A stretch of DNA of 64,000 nucleotides from Cristatella mucedo (taxonomy: Eukaryota > Bryozoa > Phylactolaemata > Cristatellidae): assembly GCA_009760855.2 (NCBI GenBank), contig WPIO01000016.1:4609001-4673000 (forward strand), given 5' to 3'. A program made the position numbers and the translations under genes. The notes under the pieces were generated by a model. That model ran no database searches. It saw only the letters and a list, made by a program, of their open reading frames with translations, and had not been told where the DNA came from. Of the stretch, positions 45,927-57,675 are shown one piece after another (position 1 is the first letter of the stretch; each line of letters starts with the position of its first letter).

Positions 45927-47190
45927 ATGGCCGTGAAAGCGTCCGCTTGCTTGACGCCAGACTGCACTTCGGCCTAACTGCACAGCAGCCTTGGATGATA
46001 TTCGACGGCCAAGTGCCAAGTGCCAAGTGGAGAGAGCCGAACCGCGCGCGCGCGGCCGCCACGGCGGCGACTGCAAAGGCTCGAGGGCTTCGCGGCTCAA
46101 GCCGAGAATTGGCGTCCCGCTCTGAAATGGCGCCCAGCTCTAAAATGGCGCTCCGCTCCGAAATGGCGCCCCGCTCTGACATGGCGCCCCGCTCTGACAT
46201 GGCGCTCCGCTCTAAAATGGTGTCCCACTCTGAAAATGGCGCCCCGCTCTAAAATAGCGGTCCGCGCTGCCCTAACCCCTTCCCTCGGATAGTGCGCGTG
46301 CGCTCGCTCGGCGAATTACTCGCCAGAAGCCACGGCGAGCCCTGAGCTCGTGAACTCACTCGATCCTCGAAAGGCATCGCGGTCCTCTAAAGGCCTCCTT
46401 TAAAGACTGTGGCTGCCGCGTTTGGACTGGACGCGCAGCGGCGGCCCAGCGTCGTTCTGCCGACGCGTCGAGCGCCGCTAGACCGTTGCGACGCTCTCTC
46501 AACCGCCACCGCCGCCGGCTCTGACCTGACGGTCCTGCTTTTAGACGGCGCCGCCGAGATTACGCGACTGATTAAAAAGCGGCGCCGGTGGGCGGGCCGG
46601 CGGTCGGTCGGGCCGGATGGGAGGTCACGCTGAGAGGATTTGCGGTCGGAAGCTGGCCAGCAGCTGGTCGGAGGCCGGAATGCAGCTGCTGGCTCGCACA
46701 GCCTGCGCCTCGGACGGCCCGAAGCGGCGCGCTCGGCACCTCGAAGCTGCACACAGCAGCGAAGGTCGAGGAATGCGTGCGCCGACAGACGCACGCACCG
46801 CATCGCCGCGGTGACGGGAGGGACGCGGCGACGCTAGCGCTATCTGCGGGATTCCGCTAAAAGGCGGCACCGACAAAAGCGCTCGCTTGCAGCAAAGTCA
46901 AGCGAGCGACTGGTGCCGTTCGGACGCAGCCGCGGTCTGCAACGCGTGGCCGCCGGTGGCGGCGGCGGGTAGCTAAAACGCTCTCGCAGTGGCGGCGTCG
47001 TCGACGCAGTAGTGCTGGCGAGCCTAGCACGCAGGCGCAGTGTTCGCCGCCACCGCTGCTGCTGCGCGGCCCGTCGAAGGCACCGCTAGCCTATTGCCAT
47101 GGCAATTCGGCTGAAGGCCCGGCAGGCAGGGGGGAGGGGCAGAGTGAATTTCCGTCTCCTTCTCCGAGCCGGCGAATGAGCCGGAAATAC
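45927..47190. other. CpG-rich flank of the minus-strand paralogue
   Basis: Apart from the 18-bp repeat, this holds overlapping open frames on both strands typical of stop-poor CpG-rich DNA. It is where exon 1 and the promoter of the minus-strand paralogue would be expected, but no frame shows similarity to exon 1 of the plus-strand gene. GC drops near 47.2 kb. Confidence 0.4.
46115..46265. repeat. 18-bp minisatellite in the CpG-rich domain
   Basis: Seven to eight imperfect copies of an 18-bp unit with core CTCTGAAATGGCGCCCCG. Because 18 is a multiple of 3, it stays open as a six-residue repeat on both strands: (S/D)MAPRS-like on plus and MSERGA/ISERGA-like on minus. It lies upstream of the minus-strand paralogue exon, so it could sit in that gene's 5' part. 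No start or splice evidence ties it there. Confidence 0.6.
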
Positions 47191-47595
47191 TCTGACGTTT
47201 CTCAATGAGGAAGACCTAAGCATTGCGCTGCAGTGCCAGTGGTGGCCAAGCGAGATGAGAGGCTCTCGGGAAAAAAATATTTATGAGTAGTATCAAACAC
47301 TGCCGAAAGATCGAGGAAAAGGAGCAGGGGGCCATTTAACGTGTCCCACCAAGCAAAAGCCATTGAAGTTCGTACGGCAAAGAATACACGTGACTGAAGT
47401 TTCTGCTCGAGACTGCTGCTTGCCAAGAAGCGCGCACAATTCCCGTTACTCCTTCGGTGTGCGTCTTCGTGTAGCCGTGAAAGGGGCGTTTCTTGAGGCG
47501 CCAACATACTTGCTGGTAATAAGCATTAATGATAACCGTTAAAACCATTATTAAGGGATCGTAAGCTCGTCGCATCAATTGGAATGGAACGAGAT

Positions 47596-47657
<62 letters not shown>
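47596..47657. repeat. (CA)n microsatellite
   Basis: About 31 CA units at the edge where GC content returns to normal. Confidence 0.95.
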
Positions 47658-47659
<2 letters not shown>

Positions 47660-47995
47660 CCGCGCGCGAATACACGATCTGACTACCCTTTTTCGCAAGC
47701 GCACGCGTTTCGCTGCGCGTTGAGTTCAGTTTTATCCTCACACTCCTCGTGATCTCTTACCAAGACGAGCAATCTTGGGGGAACTATATCCCCATCGTTG
47801 GGCCATTTGAGCCTCTGCTGGGGAGCGACCCAAATAGACGGAGGGCCGCCCGAACGACTTGATACACGACCGCGGCGTTGGTACAAGCGATCAGCAAGTA
47901 CCGTGATGCGTCTCCTTCGCCGAAAAAGACATCGGCGAAAGAGGCAAAGTGTGGTGCGAAAGTGTGGTGTCGGCCGGGAGGTCGCATTCGAGCAA

Positions 47996-48176
47996 TAAAA
48001 AAAAATACTAGCTGATTTAACAGCCTCTTTTTGTATAGCGACAGAAGAGCCTTTACGGCTATCACCACCGCTTGAAGTGGCGATATAGGATCGCCCACCG
48101 CAGGATTCGAACTCACGACCTCGATGCCGAGGTCGTGAAAAGCAACCGCCTTACCCAGTGAGCCATTACGGGGCAA
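47996..48176 (-). mobile_element. SINE-A copy
   Basis: Antisense: A-rich start, CTAGCTGATTTAACAGCCTC, GTATAGCGACAGAAGAGCCT, ACCGCAGGATTCGAACTCAC B-box, CTTACCCAGTGAGCCATTAC head. Confidence 0.8.
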
Positions 48177-48309
48177 TCCATTTCGCTCGCGACCGAAGCT
48201 CTGTTCCGTCATCCAGCCTCGCTGCTAAGGGAGGGGCCTCGCGTCTTACGAACGCACGTACGCGCGTGCGTAGCTATGCGGGCGAGGGCGAGCAAGAGTA
48301 ACTACGGCG

Positions 48310-50278
48310 TTCGTACCTCAATGTCTACATTTAAGGACGTCACTAGTGATCTAGTCCTGAAGTTCGTATCCCAATCTAAGAAGACAACAAGTCCTCTGGA
48401 CCCTATTCCCACAGTCCTGCTCCCACGTTGCATTGATCTGCTGCTGCCATGCATAACTAGCATCATTAATATGTCATTGGCCTCAAGTCATGTCCCAGCA
48501 CCTTTCTAAAAAGCTGTAGTCAGGCCACTTCTCAAGAAAGCGACCCCAGACCAAGAGAACTGAAGTAACTACCGCCCAGTCTCCCTTCTACCATTCCTAT
48601 CAAAGACACTGGAACGGGTAGTGGCGGACCAGCTGAATTCATATATCGAAACCTCACATCTTGCTAGTAAGTTCCAGTCTGGCTATAGAGCTAATCACTA
48701 TACAGAGTCAGAATCGCTTAGGATATACAACGACCTACTTATGAGTGTGGACATCGGTAGAGTATCTCTGCTTATTTTTCTCGATAATAATAATAATAAT
48801 AATGCACTTGATAAAGCGCCCTCAGAGAACTCAATCTCTCTCTAGGCGCTTTACATTTGCTGCAAAGGGAAATGCAAAAAATAGTGAGTAATATCATGCT
48901 TGATAAGCAAACAAAGCGAACATCTTTCGGCAGCTTTTGATACTATTGATCACAAAGTTCTTCTAGAGCACCTCTCATCTTGCCTCGGCATCACTGGTAT
49001 TGCTCTAAAATGGTCAGGTCCTATCTCAGTGGCAGACTCCAGAGTATTGACAAGAATGGACAAAGATCATCCGAGGTACCTCTGAAATATGGGGTACGTC
49101 AAGGCTTCGTGCTAGGTCCGGTTCTTTTCACGCTTTATGCGCTCCCTCTTGCTAATGTGATTGCCAAGCACAGTCTAGGCTTTCACTTCTATGCGGGTGA
49201 CACTCAGTTGTACCTTTGCTTTGATAACTCCCAGCCTTCGAGCACCTCATAATTCTCTCAACTCACTTGCTCCATGTATTGATGACATCCGCACATGAAT
49301 GGCAGCAAATTTAGTGAAACTAAATGACAATAAAACTAACTTACTAGCTACGGGAAAACCCAGGGTGATTCAGAAATTATAAAGGCTGACGCTCAAAAAT
49401 GGTTCTGCCAGCATATCTCCTGTCGAATCAGCTCGAATTATAGGTGTCATATTCCAAAGTGACATCTCGTTAGACGACCACATCAGCTTCACAGTCAATT
49501 CTGTCTACTTTCAGCCAGATAACATTGCTAAAATTCGGGCTTGTTTAGATACCATGCAACTCACTGCTTAGTGGCCTACCGGAATGTGCGATAAGGCGAT
49601 TGCAACTGGTGAAAAACTCCCCAGCTCGGCTTGTCTGTCGTGAGCGTCGCAATTGCCGCATCACACCACTTCTCAAACTTCGCAATCACTTCGCACTTGC
49701 CAAATTACACCACTTCTCGCCGACCTGAACTGGCTACCAGTCATGCAAAGGATTGACTTCAAAGTTTTGTCGCTCACTTTTAGGTCACTTCATTCTTTGG
49801 CTCCAGCAATCCCCCAGCTCTTCTCCCCACCAGACCAAGCATCGAGCCACCCGGTTTTCGGAATCCAACAGTCTACCAATACCTCGTACAAACCTCAAAT
49901 CCTTTGGATACCGTGCATTTAGCTCGCACGCTCCCAAAGCCTGGAGCTCCCCCACCGACTTGCGTCAGAACATCCCTTGACTTGACCACATTTAAAAAGA
50001 ACTTAACAAAACACTAATTTAGGACAGCATTTAGAGTGACCCTGTGATTCGTCCTTCTTGTGATATTGCGTGCTGACACTGTGCATGCTGCCACTAACCA
50101 CATTTGCATGCCAACCCTGTGCATATCACCCCTAACCTTATTGTTCATGTTGTTTATCAGGCATGATATTACTCACCATTCAATCACATTTCCCTTTGCA
50201 GCAAATGTGAAGCGCCTAGAAAGAGATTAATTTCTCCGAGGGCGCTTTATCAAGTACATTATTATCATTGTTATGATC
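48310..50278 (+). mobile_element. CR1/L2-like LINE relic, most complete copy
   Basis: RT domain in order: DVTSDLVLKFVSQSKKTTSP, PTVLLPRCIDLLLPC, VRPLLKK and NYRPVSLLPFLSKTLERVVA, KFQSGYRANHYTES, then after an insertion LSAAFDTIDHKVLLEHLSSC, YGVRQGFVLGPVLFTLYALP and LGFHFYAGDTQLYLCFDNSQ. The YADD box reads YAGD and several stops occur, so it is inactive. It continues to the C-terminal region and the GAAAGAGATTAATTTCTCCG tail with an ATTATTATC end at 50260-50275. Confidence 0.88.
48785..48925 (-). mobile_element. LINE tail inserted inside another LINE
   Basis: (ATA)n then AATGCACTTGATAAAGCGCC and the antisense GAGAACTCAATCTCTCTCTA tail interrupt the RT ORF between the LLIFLD and LSAAFDT segments of the 48.3-kb element. 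It is nested and inverted. Confidence 0.75.
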
Positions 50279-50321
50279 AAAAAAACCGAGAACTCTATAC
50301 TCTTTGGCCCTGGCGCAGGTA

Positions 50322-50695
50322 ATAATAATAATAATAATTCACTTGATAAAGCACCCTCAGAGAACTTAATCTCTCTCTAGGCGCTTTACATTTGCTGCAA
50401 AGTGAAATGCAATTGAATGGTAAGTAAAATCATGCTTAAAAAACAAACGAAATGTATAACATGGTTAGGGGACACATGCACAGGGTCAGCATGCAAATGT
50501 AGTTAGTGGCAGCATGCACAGTGTCAGCATGCATAAGCACATCAAGGATGAATCACAGGGACCCACTAAATGCTGTCCTAAATAGGTGTGTTTTTAGGTT
50601 CCTTTTAAATATGGTCAGGTCAGGGGATGTTCTGACGCAGGTCGGGAGGGAGTTCCAGGCTTTGGGAGCATATGAACTAAATGCACGTGGGTTTC
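50322..50695 (-). mobile_element. LINE 3' end
   Basis: Near-identical to 31582-31960: (ATT)n at 50322-50338, antisense tail, then FSSYAPKAWNSLPT, FKRNLKTHLFRTAFSGSL on the minus strand. It lies about 45 bp downstream of the 48.3-50.3 kb element in tail-to-tail order. Confidence 0.85.
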
Positions 50696-51454
50696 TACAA
50701 TACGTTGCCTTTATAAAGGAGGTCCGCGAAGGCGGGCCGTCCTGGCGGATGCCGGAACTGCACCTGTATTTCACCGAGTTTGCATCTCTAAGCGGGCCCG
50801 GCGCCGTGAGCACTAGAGGCGGTCGAGGCGACGGGCGCGTCGAGACCGTGGCCGCAACGTTCTCCGCGCCTACGCAGCTCGCGCCGACGATAGCTGTGCG
50901 AGCGTCTTCCGACCGAGGTCGGGTCCGAGGCTCGTCTGCCTCGCAACGCTCTGTCTTCATCCACTCGGCGGCGGGCGCCACCGCCGCACAGCTCGTGCGC
51001 GCACGCGCTGTGCGGTGGCACCATGCGATTACCCGGTAGTGCTTGCGCCCCGCTAAGCACGGCAACATTGGCTGAGCTGTCTCGAGCCGCGCGGCGCCGC
51101 TGACGTGTTTCGGGCATCCGCCCCTAAGCCATAGGCGGCGCGCCAAGGCGCCGCTTTAAGACGCAGCGGCGCGGGCACCGGTGCGTGCGTGGCCGTTCGC
51201 TTACCATACGACGACCGCTTCCCGAGAACGGCAACTGGCAGCGACGGATGTCGAGCTCTAGAGGCGGGCTGCTGCTGCCTCTGCCGCGACGCGTTCAAGT
51301 GCACTAACTTAAGGCGGCAGAACAATCTCTGATTGCTATCCCAGACGGCATCGGAAGACCCACCCCTGCGTCACTGCAAGCGTCAAAGGGGGCAATAAAG
51401 CTTTGCAATCCGAATCCGGCAGCAATAAAATCGCGATAGCAGTAATTATACTAA

Positions 51455-51800
51455 CAAAAGGTAAGTTTGGTTAGCGCTCTCGGAGACCTTGATCTTTCTC
51501 TAGGTGCTTCAAGTTCGCTTTTAAGGAAGCATGACCTGGTTAGCGGTAGCGTTGACGGTGTCAGTGTGCACGCAGCGGATAGTCAAAACTTGCGCAGTGT
51601 CCGCACGCATTACCAAAGAAGGGAAAAATCCCAATCACTCGTCAAAAGTGGTGAAAAAAGGTTCGTGTATAACTTAAATTTTATCGACTAATGGCTCAGA
51701 GGTTACCGTTACCTCAGTTATGACTGAGATCCAGGTTTTGGGAGCTTACGAACTAAATGCAAGGTCTCCAGCGGATTTGAGGATGGCCTACATGGCTTGT
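51455..51800 (-). mobile_element. Decayed LINE 3' fragment
   Basis: Antisense tail traces (GACCTTGATCTTTCTCTAGG) and the CCAGGTTTTGGGAGCTTACG segment that matches the C-terminal ORF of the better copies, separated by diverged sequence. Confidence 0.5.
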
Positions 51801-51910
51801 GTAAGAATACCAGTTAATACGAAGCCTTTCTTCATTGGGCAGCAGATGCTACAGGCAGGCGTTAGCAAAAGATTGAAGGGACCTAAATGCCAGTCAAAAG
51901 ACCTTCGCAG

Positions 51911-51945
<35 letters not shown>

Positions 51946-53847
51946 GCACGCACGCACGCACTCACGCACGCACGCACGCACGCACACACGCAGGCACGCA
52001 CGCGAGCTGCTTAAGCCAGTGCAGTTGGGCGAGAACTAGTGTGCTGAAGACACTGTGCCGCTCTCGACAGACATGCTTAGTTCCGGGCAGATGTTTTCTC
52101 TAACGGTTAGCACTATTGCCAATACCGTGCGTCTGCAGTTGTTTTTCAGCCGTTCATCAAAGTGAGGGCGGGGGCATTCAGCAAACGGTCCATCATTTAT
52201 GGGCCCTGATTGTCTGGGACCTCATCACTAATGAAGGCATCATGACTAACGAAGGCGGGCTTAGAGTGGCGGGCGTCCGACGACTGATTGATGAGTCAGC
52301 GAAAAGCCAGACGAGCCAGATTTAAGACTTCCAAAACAGCAACGGAGCGTTCAGTACCCACTCTGGGGACTGCTCGCTAGATTGAAGCTACTCCCTTCTC
52401 AGGCGACACGACCGGCCATGCAGACAATAAGGGCTTCGGACGGCCTGGGGTAGTGATTCCGTCGCTCAAAAGCCGCGGCGGCCGGGAAGCCAGCGTCGTC
52501 TCCAAAGTCACGCCACTGGCTGGCGATTGCCACCAAAACTGCGAAGCTTCTCTGACTTTGGACGTCCGACACTGGCTGGCAAAGTGGCGTTTGTGACGAA
52601 GGCGATTATCATATTTTGTCGGCGCGTAAAAAGATCAGTGACAAGTACGAAGAGAATTAAATTTGGGGGCACTTTTAAATCTGACGTTTCTCATTCCGTC
52701 TTTGGGGAGTGCGCAATTTTCGACTTGATCTCTGACCGTCCTCTACGTGACAAGTTGATGTTGCAGCTCACCGTCGTACCAATTCCTCGCTAAGAAAGTA
52801 GGCACTAAGGCTTTAAACACTCTTCCTTACCAAGCAATCGTCTAAATGAAATCTCAGCTCCACGACGGCAACTTTCTTTTGCCCGTAATCATTTCTTGTT
52901 TTACTGCGGGATGTAAAAGGCCACTTTTTGGCTTTCCAGTTGAGCTTGCAGTTGCAGCTCGGTCCTGAAGTTGGCCAATTTCGACGATTGAGACCTTCGG
53001 CATGCTCTGCACAAAGGGCAAAGCTTGCCGAAGTTTGCCGAGCACCCCGTTGGCCGCCGTTGGTCTCGCAGCGAAATGCCACTGCTCACTAGTTTATTTT
53101 CGCTAAAGAAAAGGAGGCGGCCGACCTCTCGCCGGCACTCTCTCGTATCGCATCGCACTGGACGAAGTTTCCGCCTACGTCACCGCCCATGCACTTCCGT
53201 CGCCGAGCTCAGAATTCTCCAAAACCAACGCCACAGGCCTGAAACCAGGGTATGTTTTACCTATCTGAAAGCTTTCCCGCTCCATGATGCTACGTCACTG
53301 CTTGCTTCTCCCCTTACTCGGGGGTCTTCTTTTCTTGAACGAAAATAAATAGTTTTGCTGATCATACTTGTAGCTTGGACGCACCCCATGTTTTGATCAG
53401 CGTTTGGACATCTTTTACTACCCAAACTGACTTTGCATGAAGTCTCAGGTTCGCCTAGCCTAGAAAGCAGCCCAGTGAATATCTTTTTTTTTGTGCTTTG
53501 CCGTCTTTCTGGCGCCTGATCCAGTGAATGTTACGATCCGGGAGTCTGACCAACCGCTGGACTAAAATGTCTTCTCCTGTGCTATAGCGTGATGGTCTAT
53601 GTACGGTACGTACTTGCTTTGGCATACTTGTCTAGGCATGATACCGCATACTGCGCCTGGAGTGCGCGCTGTGCCATCGCTTCTCTGTCATCATCTCCAA
53701 GGACTGATCTTACTCGCGTACAGTGATTTGATTCTTGTACTATTCCAGCAAAACAATAGATAACGACGACATAATGATTGTCTATGCTTACGGTCTCTAC
53801 CGCGAAAGTAGTAGGTTTTTCGTGTATAAAAAATTCATTTATATTTG
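51801..53847. other. Unassigned DNA
   Basis: Three overlapping minus frames and one plus frame are open around 52.5-53.3 kb (for example VFGECAIFDLISDRPLRDKL on plus), but none has convincing splice sites or motifs. I leave it unassigned. Confidence 0.4.
51915..51995. repeat. (CA)n / (GCAC)n microsatellite
   Basis: CA run followed by GCACGCACGCAC units. Confidence 0.95.
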
Positions 53848-53970
53848 CACTGCTTCCTAAGAGGCTCAGTCTCTATTCAGGCCCTTCACATTTACCAAGG
53901 GGTTCGAGCTCACGACCTCGGCTTGACCGAGGTCAGGACCTAGGTCTGCTCGAGCACATTTACCGTGGGG
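53848..53970 (-). mobile_element. SINE-B copy
   Basis: Antisense form: TAAGAGGCTCAGTCTCTATT tail at the left, GGGGTTCGAGCTCACGACCT B-box region, ending near the A-box at 53970. Confidence 0.65.
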
Positions 53971-54296
53971 CAAGACTAGCGAGATGAGAATCCGCACATT
54001 CCTGCTGATGCTAATTGGACAGTTACAAGTTGAAGGAAGGAAGACAACGCTGCACAATGTCGTCTGGACGTCGTTGCGTCGTCGTAAGCTCCGTTCTCCA
54101 AGCAAAGTGGGAAGCCCAAGGGGCAGGTGAGTTTCTAGGGATTGGCGGATATGGAAAAACGCCCACGAGTCACGGTGAAATGGGCTGGTGTGAGGACGTA
54201 AGCGCACCGGCTGCGCATGAACACGGTGTTCAATCTGCGTGCTGCAGCCGTCTCGGCCTTTCCGGTTCACTTTGCAATTTATCCGACGATAATCAG

Positions 54297-54541
54297 ATAA
54301 TGGTGAAACGGTAGATTCTGTATACAACAGAGACAAGGCAGCGTTGTGTTCAGCTGAAGCATTAGCGAGGAAGCTTATAGAGAGAAATGATTGTGAGAAT
54401 AAGGATGTTGCACATTTCAACCCTTCAGATAGACTTCTTGAACACGCTAGAAAGATGAGCGAATCCTATGAAAGCCGCGATTACATTATGCACGAAGACA
54501 GTTTGTATAAGAAATGGAGTATAAGCATGAGTGCAAGCTAA
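54297..54541 (+). CDS. Possible terminal exon, product unknown
   Basis: After acceptor AATCAG the frame is open for about 80 codons to TAA, reading VYNRDKAALCSAEALARKLI, FNPSDRLLEHARKMSESYES and DSLYKKWSISMSAS. It is helical and charged, with codon use like ordinary coding DNA. ATTAAA follows at 54579, about 40 bases after the stop. No upstream exon was found: the adjacent frame at 54015-54314 ends at TAG just before it, and an open minus frame at 53866-54420 overlaps and includes SINE sequence. I cannot name the product. Confidence 0.3.
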
Positions 54542-54589
54542 ATGTGGAAGTTTATTTTGGATATATGTATTTGAGTCGATTAAAGATTG

Positions 54590-57230
54590 ACTACGTGAAG
54601 AAATAGTAATGAGCTCAATGATGAACGATATGCATGCAGCGAATTTCGCTAAGAACTTAAGGTTTTGCAAAGCGGCTGTGTGAAGATTATCAAAACGAGT
54701 GTAAGGCAACACGGAAGACCGAGAGCGGAGGAAAACTCAATCCGGGTTCACATAATGGCATACTTTAGGCGACGCATCCTTGCGACGACAAACGTGCGTC
54801 TGTGAAAGTCGTAACTTCACTGCGGTCCTACAGCAAAGTGGTTTAAAGATTAGAATAGCGGCTAATTTTGTGAGCAGTACAAGGATCAGAGCATGGGATC
54901 GGCATACGACTTTCGATAAAACCTCTTTATCGCCAGTGATAGAGTGACATCATCCTGGCAGTGTGATTTCAAAAAATAGTGGCGAAGACAAGCTAACAAA
55001 TTAAGTTCTGTACTCTATCTCACTAGCTGAATAGATTGCTACTTTAAACTTTGAACTCGAGACCCCTTTGGAGCAACGCCGCTGTAGCATCAGCTTCATT
55101 CACATATTAGTCCTAGTCCTAGTGGTCCCCTTCAATGGAGTCGGCGAATGTTATGCACCGTTATTCTCTTGTACATTCTCCCAGAGATGCTAAGTGCGTG
55201 CTCTCAGAGTTCCAGTTTCTATCCGAGTTTTCTATCCTAGACATGCGTCGTTTGTTGATTTGACTTGGCCTTCAATGTACCGCCTTTGACATCTTGTGAC
55301 CTCGATGGGGTTCCGAGGAGTCATTAGAAAGCAAGTTCAGAGCAATGATTTGGTCTCCGGTCGAAAGTATTAACGAGTCTACCACTTGCTTACGCTTTCT
55401 GAAGGATAGACGGCTTCGGTTTCGTGCCTCAACATTTTACTCTCTGAACATGATCCCCGAGGTTGGCGAATCCTAGCCCGCCACTGGCCTGGCCGGAAGT
55501 GGCACATTTAAGTTATTCGGTCGAAATCTACTTGGAAAAAGTACTTAGCTCACCGCGGACCTCAAATATCAACCGATACATTCCTAATAATAATAATAAT
55601 AATAATAAACATAATGCACTTGATAAAGCTCTCTCTGAGAACTCAATCTCTTTCTAGGCACCTGACATTTTCTGCCAAGAAATCACAATGGAATAGTGAT
55701 TGCTATCATGCTTGATAAACAGCAAGAATAACACGGGATTAGGGACGATATGAACAGAGACAGCATGCAAATATGGCTGGTGGCAGCGTGCAACAGTGTC
55801 AGCACGCATAATTCGAACAGAAGTCTACTGGAACTGTGTCTTCTCGTTTTGAAAGGGCGAGAATAAAAAGGGGACATAAGGCTTTTTTTTTATCTTTTCT
55901 TGTCTCTTTTTCCTTCTCATGCTGACCGGTCGAGCCGACATAATGACGTGTACAGTGCTCAAGTAGAGCGCCGTGCCCACATGACCCGCGGAGATTCACC
56001 AGTGCTGGTCGAGTCATACAACAACTCTTGGCTTGAGTTTCCCGCCTCTGCGTCCAAGCCCACGCGTTAGACGCCAGCGGCGCACGCACTTTATCGACGC
56101 CCCCGCCCCCCCCCACGTGACAAGCGGCGCTGCGGCTCTGCTGCCTGTTACGTGAAGGAAATCAGTTATCGCCTGTATTTGTTCACTTTGCTTCTTTGCG
56201 ATTGGCTCCCCTGAAGGAAAAGTGGAAAGGAAGCCGAATCGCTGCACGACCTGGTCGTTAACTCCCCGGCCGTTAAACTAGGGCAGGGACTTAGGCAGCC
56301 TTTTTAGGGTCAATTAACTGCTAGCAAGATTGACGTGCTGCTCTGGATTTACAACTGAAAGAACAGTCCAGTTATCGAGTGCTAACCTAGAAACGCGGGC
56401 ATTACTGCAGCCTGCTGTGAAATTCTTTGCCGCTCCAGAGCCCTCGCGCCATCAGATAATGCAAAAAATTGTCGTCGCCGAGATCGACGAGAGAGCTTTG
56501 CTTGCGTAGCTTCCGCCGAAGCTGCTTCCGCGCATTCAAGCTTGACAGCGGTTTACAGCCCGAGCACAGTAGCAGTGCGTGGGAATGTTCTTAGTCATTA
56601 GGTGTCATTTTTCCGCAGCCGCTGGATTCGAATCAAGACACTTAACGCATACATGTAGACGCCGCCGAAATGCATCTACCTTCCCTATGCCGCCGGAGGC
56701 TATGGCCTTAGCAACTCAAAGAGGCGTATGCAGATAATACTTTTCTCCTCTGAAGTTGTCTCCGCTTAATTCGGCGCTTTGCATTCGCATGCTATGCTTC
56801 CGGGTCTTAGTCGGTGCGCAAGGCAGACTGCTAGCGCTTCCAGGCTGCGATCCTCAGGCTAGAGTCCAGCGGCAGAAAATTCTCTCTTTAGTCTCCTGGC
56901 GAGATGAAGTGGTTCAGTTACCGCTTGTGCGCAGAAAGCTTTTTTGGCGGCTGAATGCCCTAAAAGAAGAATTCATGCGTATACGCACCCCCTTAGTGTG
57001 TGCGCCCTTGCGGCGTGGCTGACTGAGATACATTACACTGCGTTGCTTTTTGAAAGCTGGAAAAGTGCTGTAGAGGCTCTTCCAATGCTACGTACATGGC
57101 CGCCCGTGAAAGCAGCTGACTTTAGGTGTTTTAAGAATCGCAATCTGGGGAAGCTTTCCATTCTTCAACCCTATGGCCTCGTTAGGCCAACTGTACGGCA
57201 GCCGGCCTGAGGCGTTGGAAACAGTAAAGC
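54590..57230. other. Unassigned DNA
   Basis: Only the minus-strand LINE tail at 55.6 kb is identifiable. A plus frame at 56756-57022 (RVQRQKILSLVSWRDEVVQL) is open, but I cannot support it as an exon. Confidence 0.4.
55585..55815 (-). mobile_element. LINE 3' tail
   Basis: (AAT)n at 55586-55610, then GCACTTGATAAAGCTCTCTC and the antisense tail, followed by the non-coding 3' region (ATGCAAATATGGCTGGTGGC). Confidence 0.75.
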
Positions 57231-57231
57231 A

Positions 57232-57281
57232 TAGAGAGAGAGAGAGAGAGAAAAAGAGAGAGTGAGAGGGAGAGAGAGCGA

Positions 57282-57317
<36 letters not shown>

Positions 57318-57319
57318 GA

Positions 57320-57388
<69 letters not shown>

Positions 57389-57401
57389 AGATTAAGAGAG
57401 C

Positions 57402-57480
<79 letters not shown>

Positions 57481-57506
57481 AGAGAAAAAGAGAGAGAAAT
57501 AGAAAG

Positions 57507-57559
<53 letters not shown>

Positions 57560-57675
57560 AAGAGAAAGATTAAGAGAGCGAGAGAGAGAGAAAGGGACAG
57601 GAAGAGAAAGAGAGTGAGAGAGAGGGAACGTGAGAGAGAGCGAGAGAGTAGCGAAAAAGAGAGAGAGAGAGAGAG
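57232..57675. repeat. (GA)n tract, about 440 bp
   Basis: Almost pure purine strand with GAAA and GGGG variants. The long Arg/Glu and Leu/Ser open frames across it are artefacts. Confidence 0.97.

Larger units (their letters stand above)
47191..48310. other. Spacer with microsatellite and SINE only
   Basis: Besides the (CA)n and the minus SINE-A, no convincing exon. An open minus frame at 47784-48212 runs through the SINE and is not a gene. Confidence 0.45.

Noticed and set aside
54015-54314. Plus-strand frame of 99 codons
   Set aside because: Overlapped by a longer open minus frame that includes SINE sequence; no splice sites or family motif.
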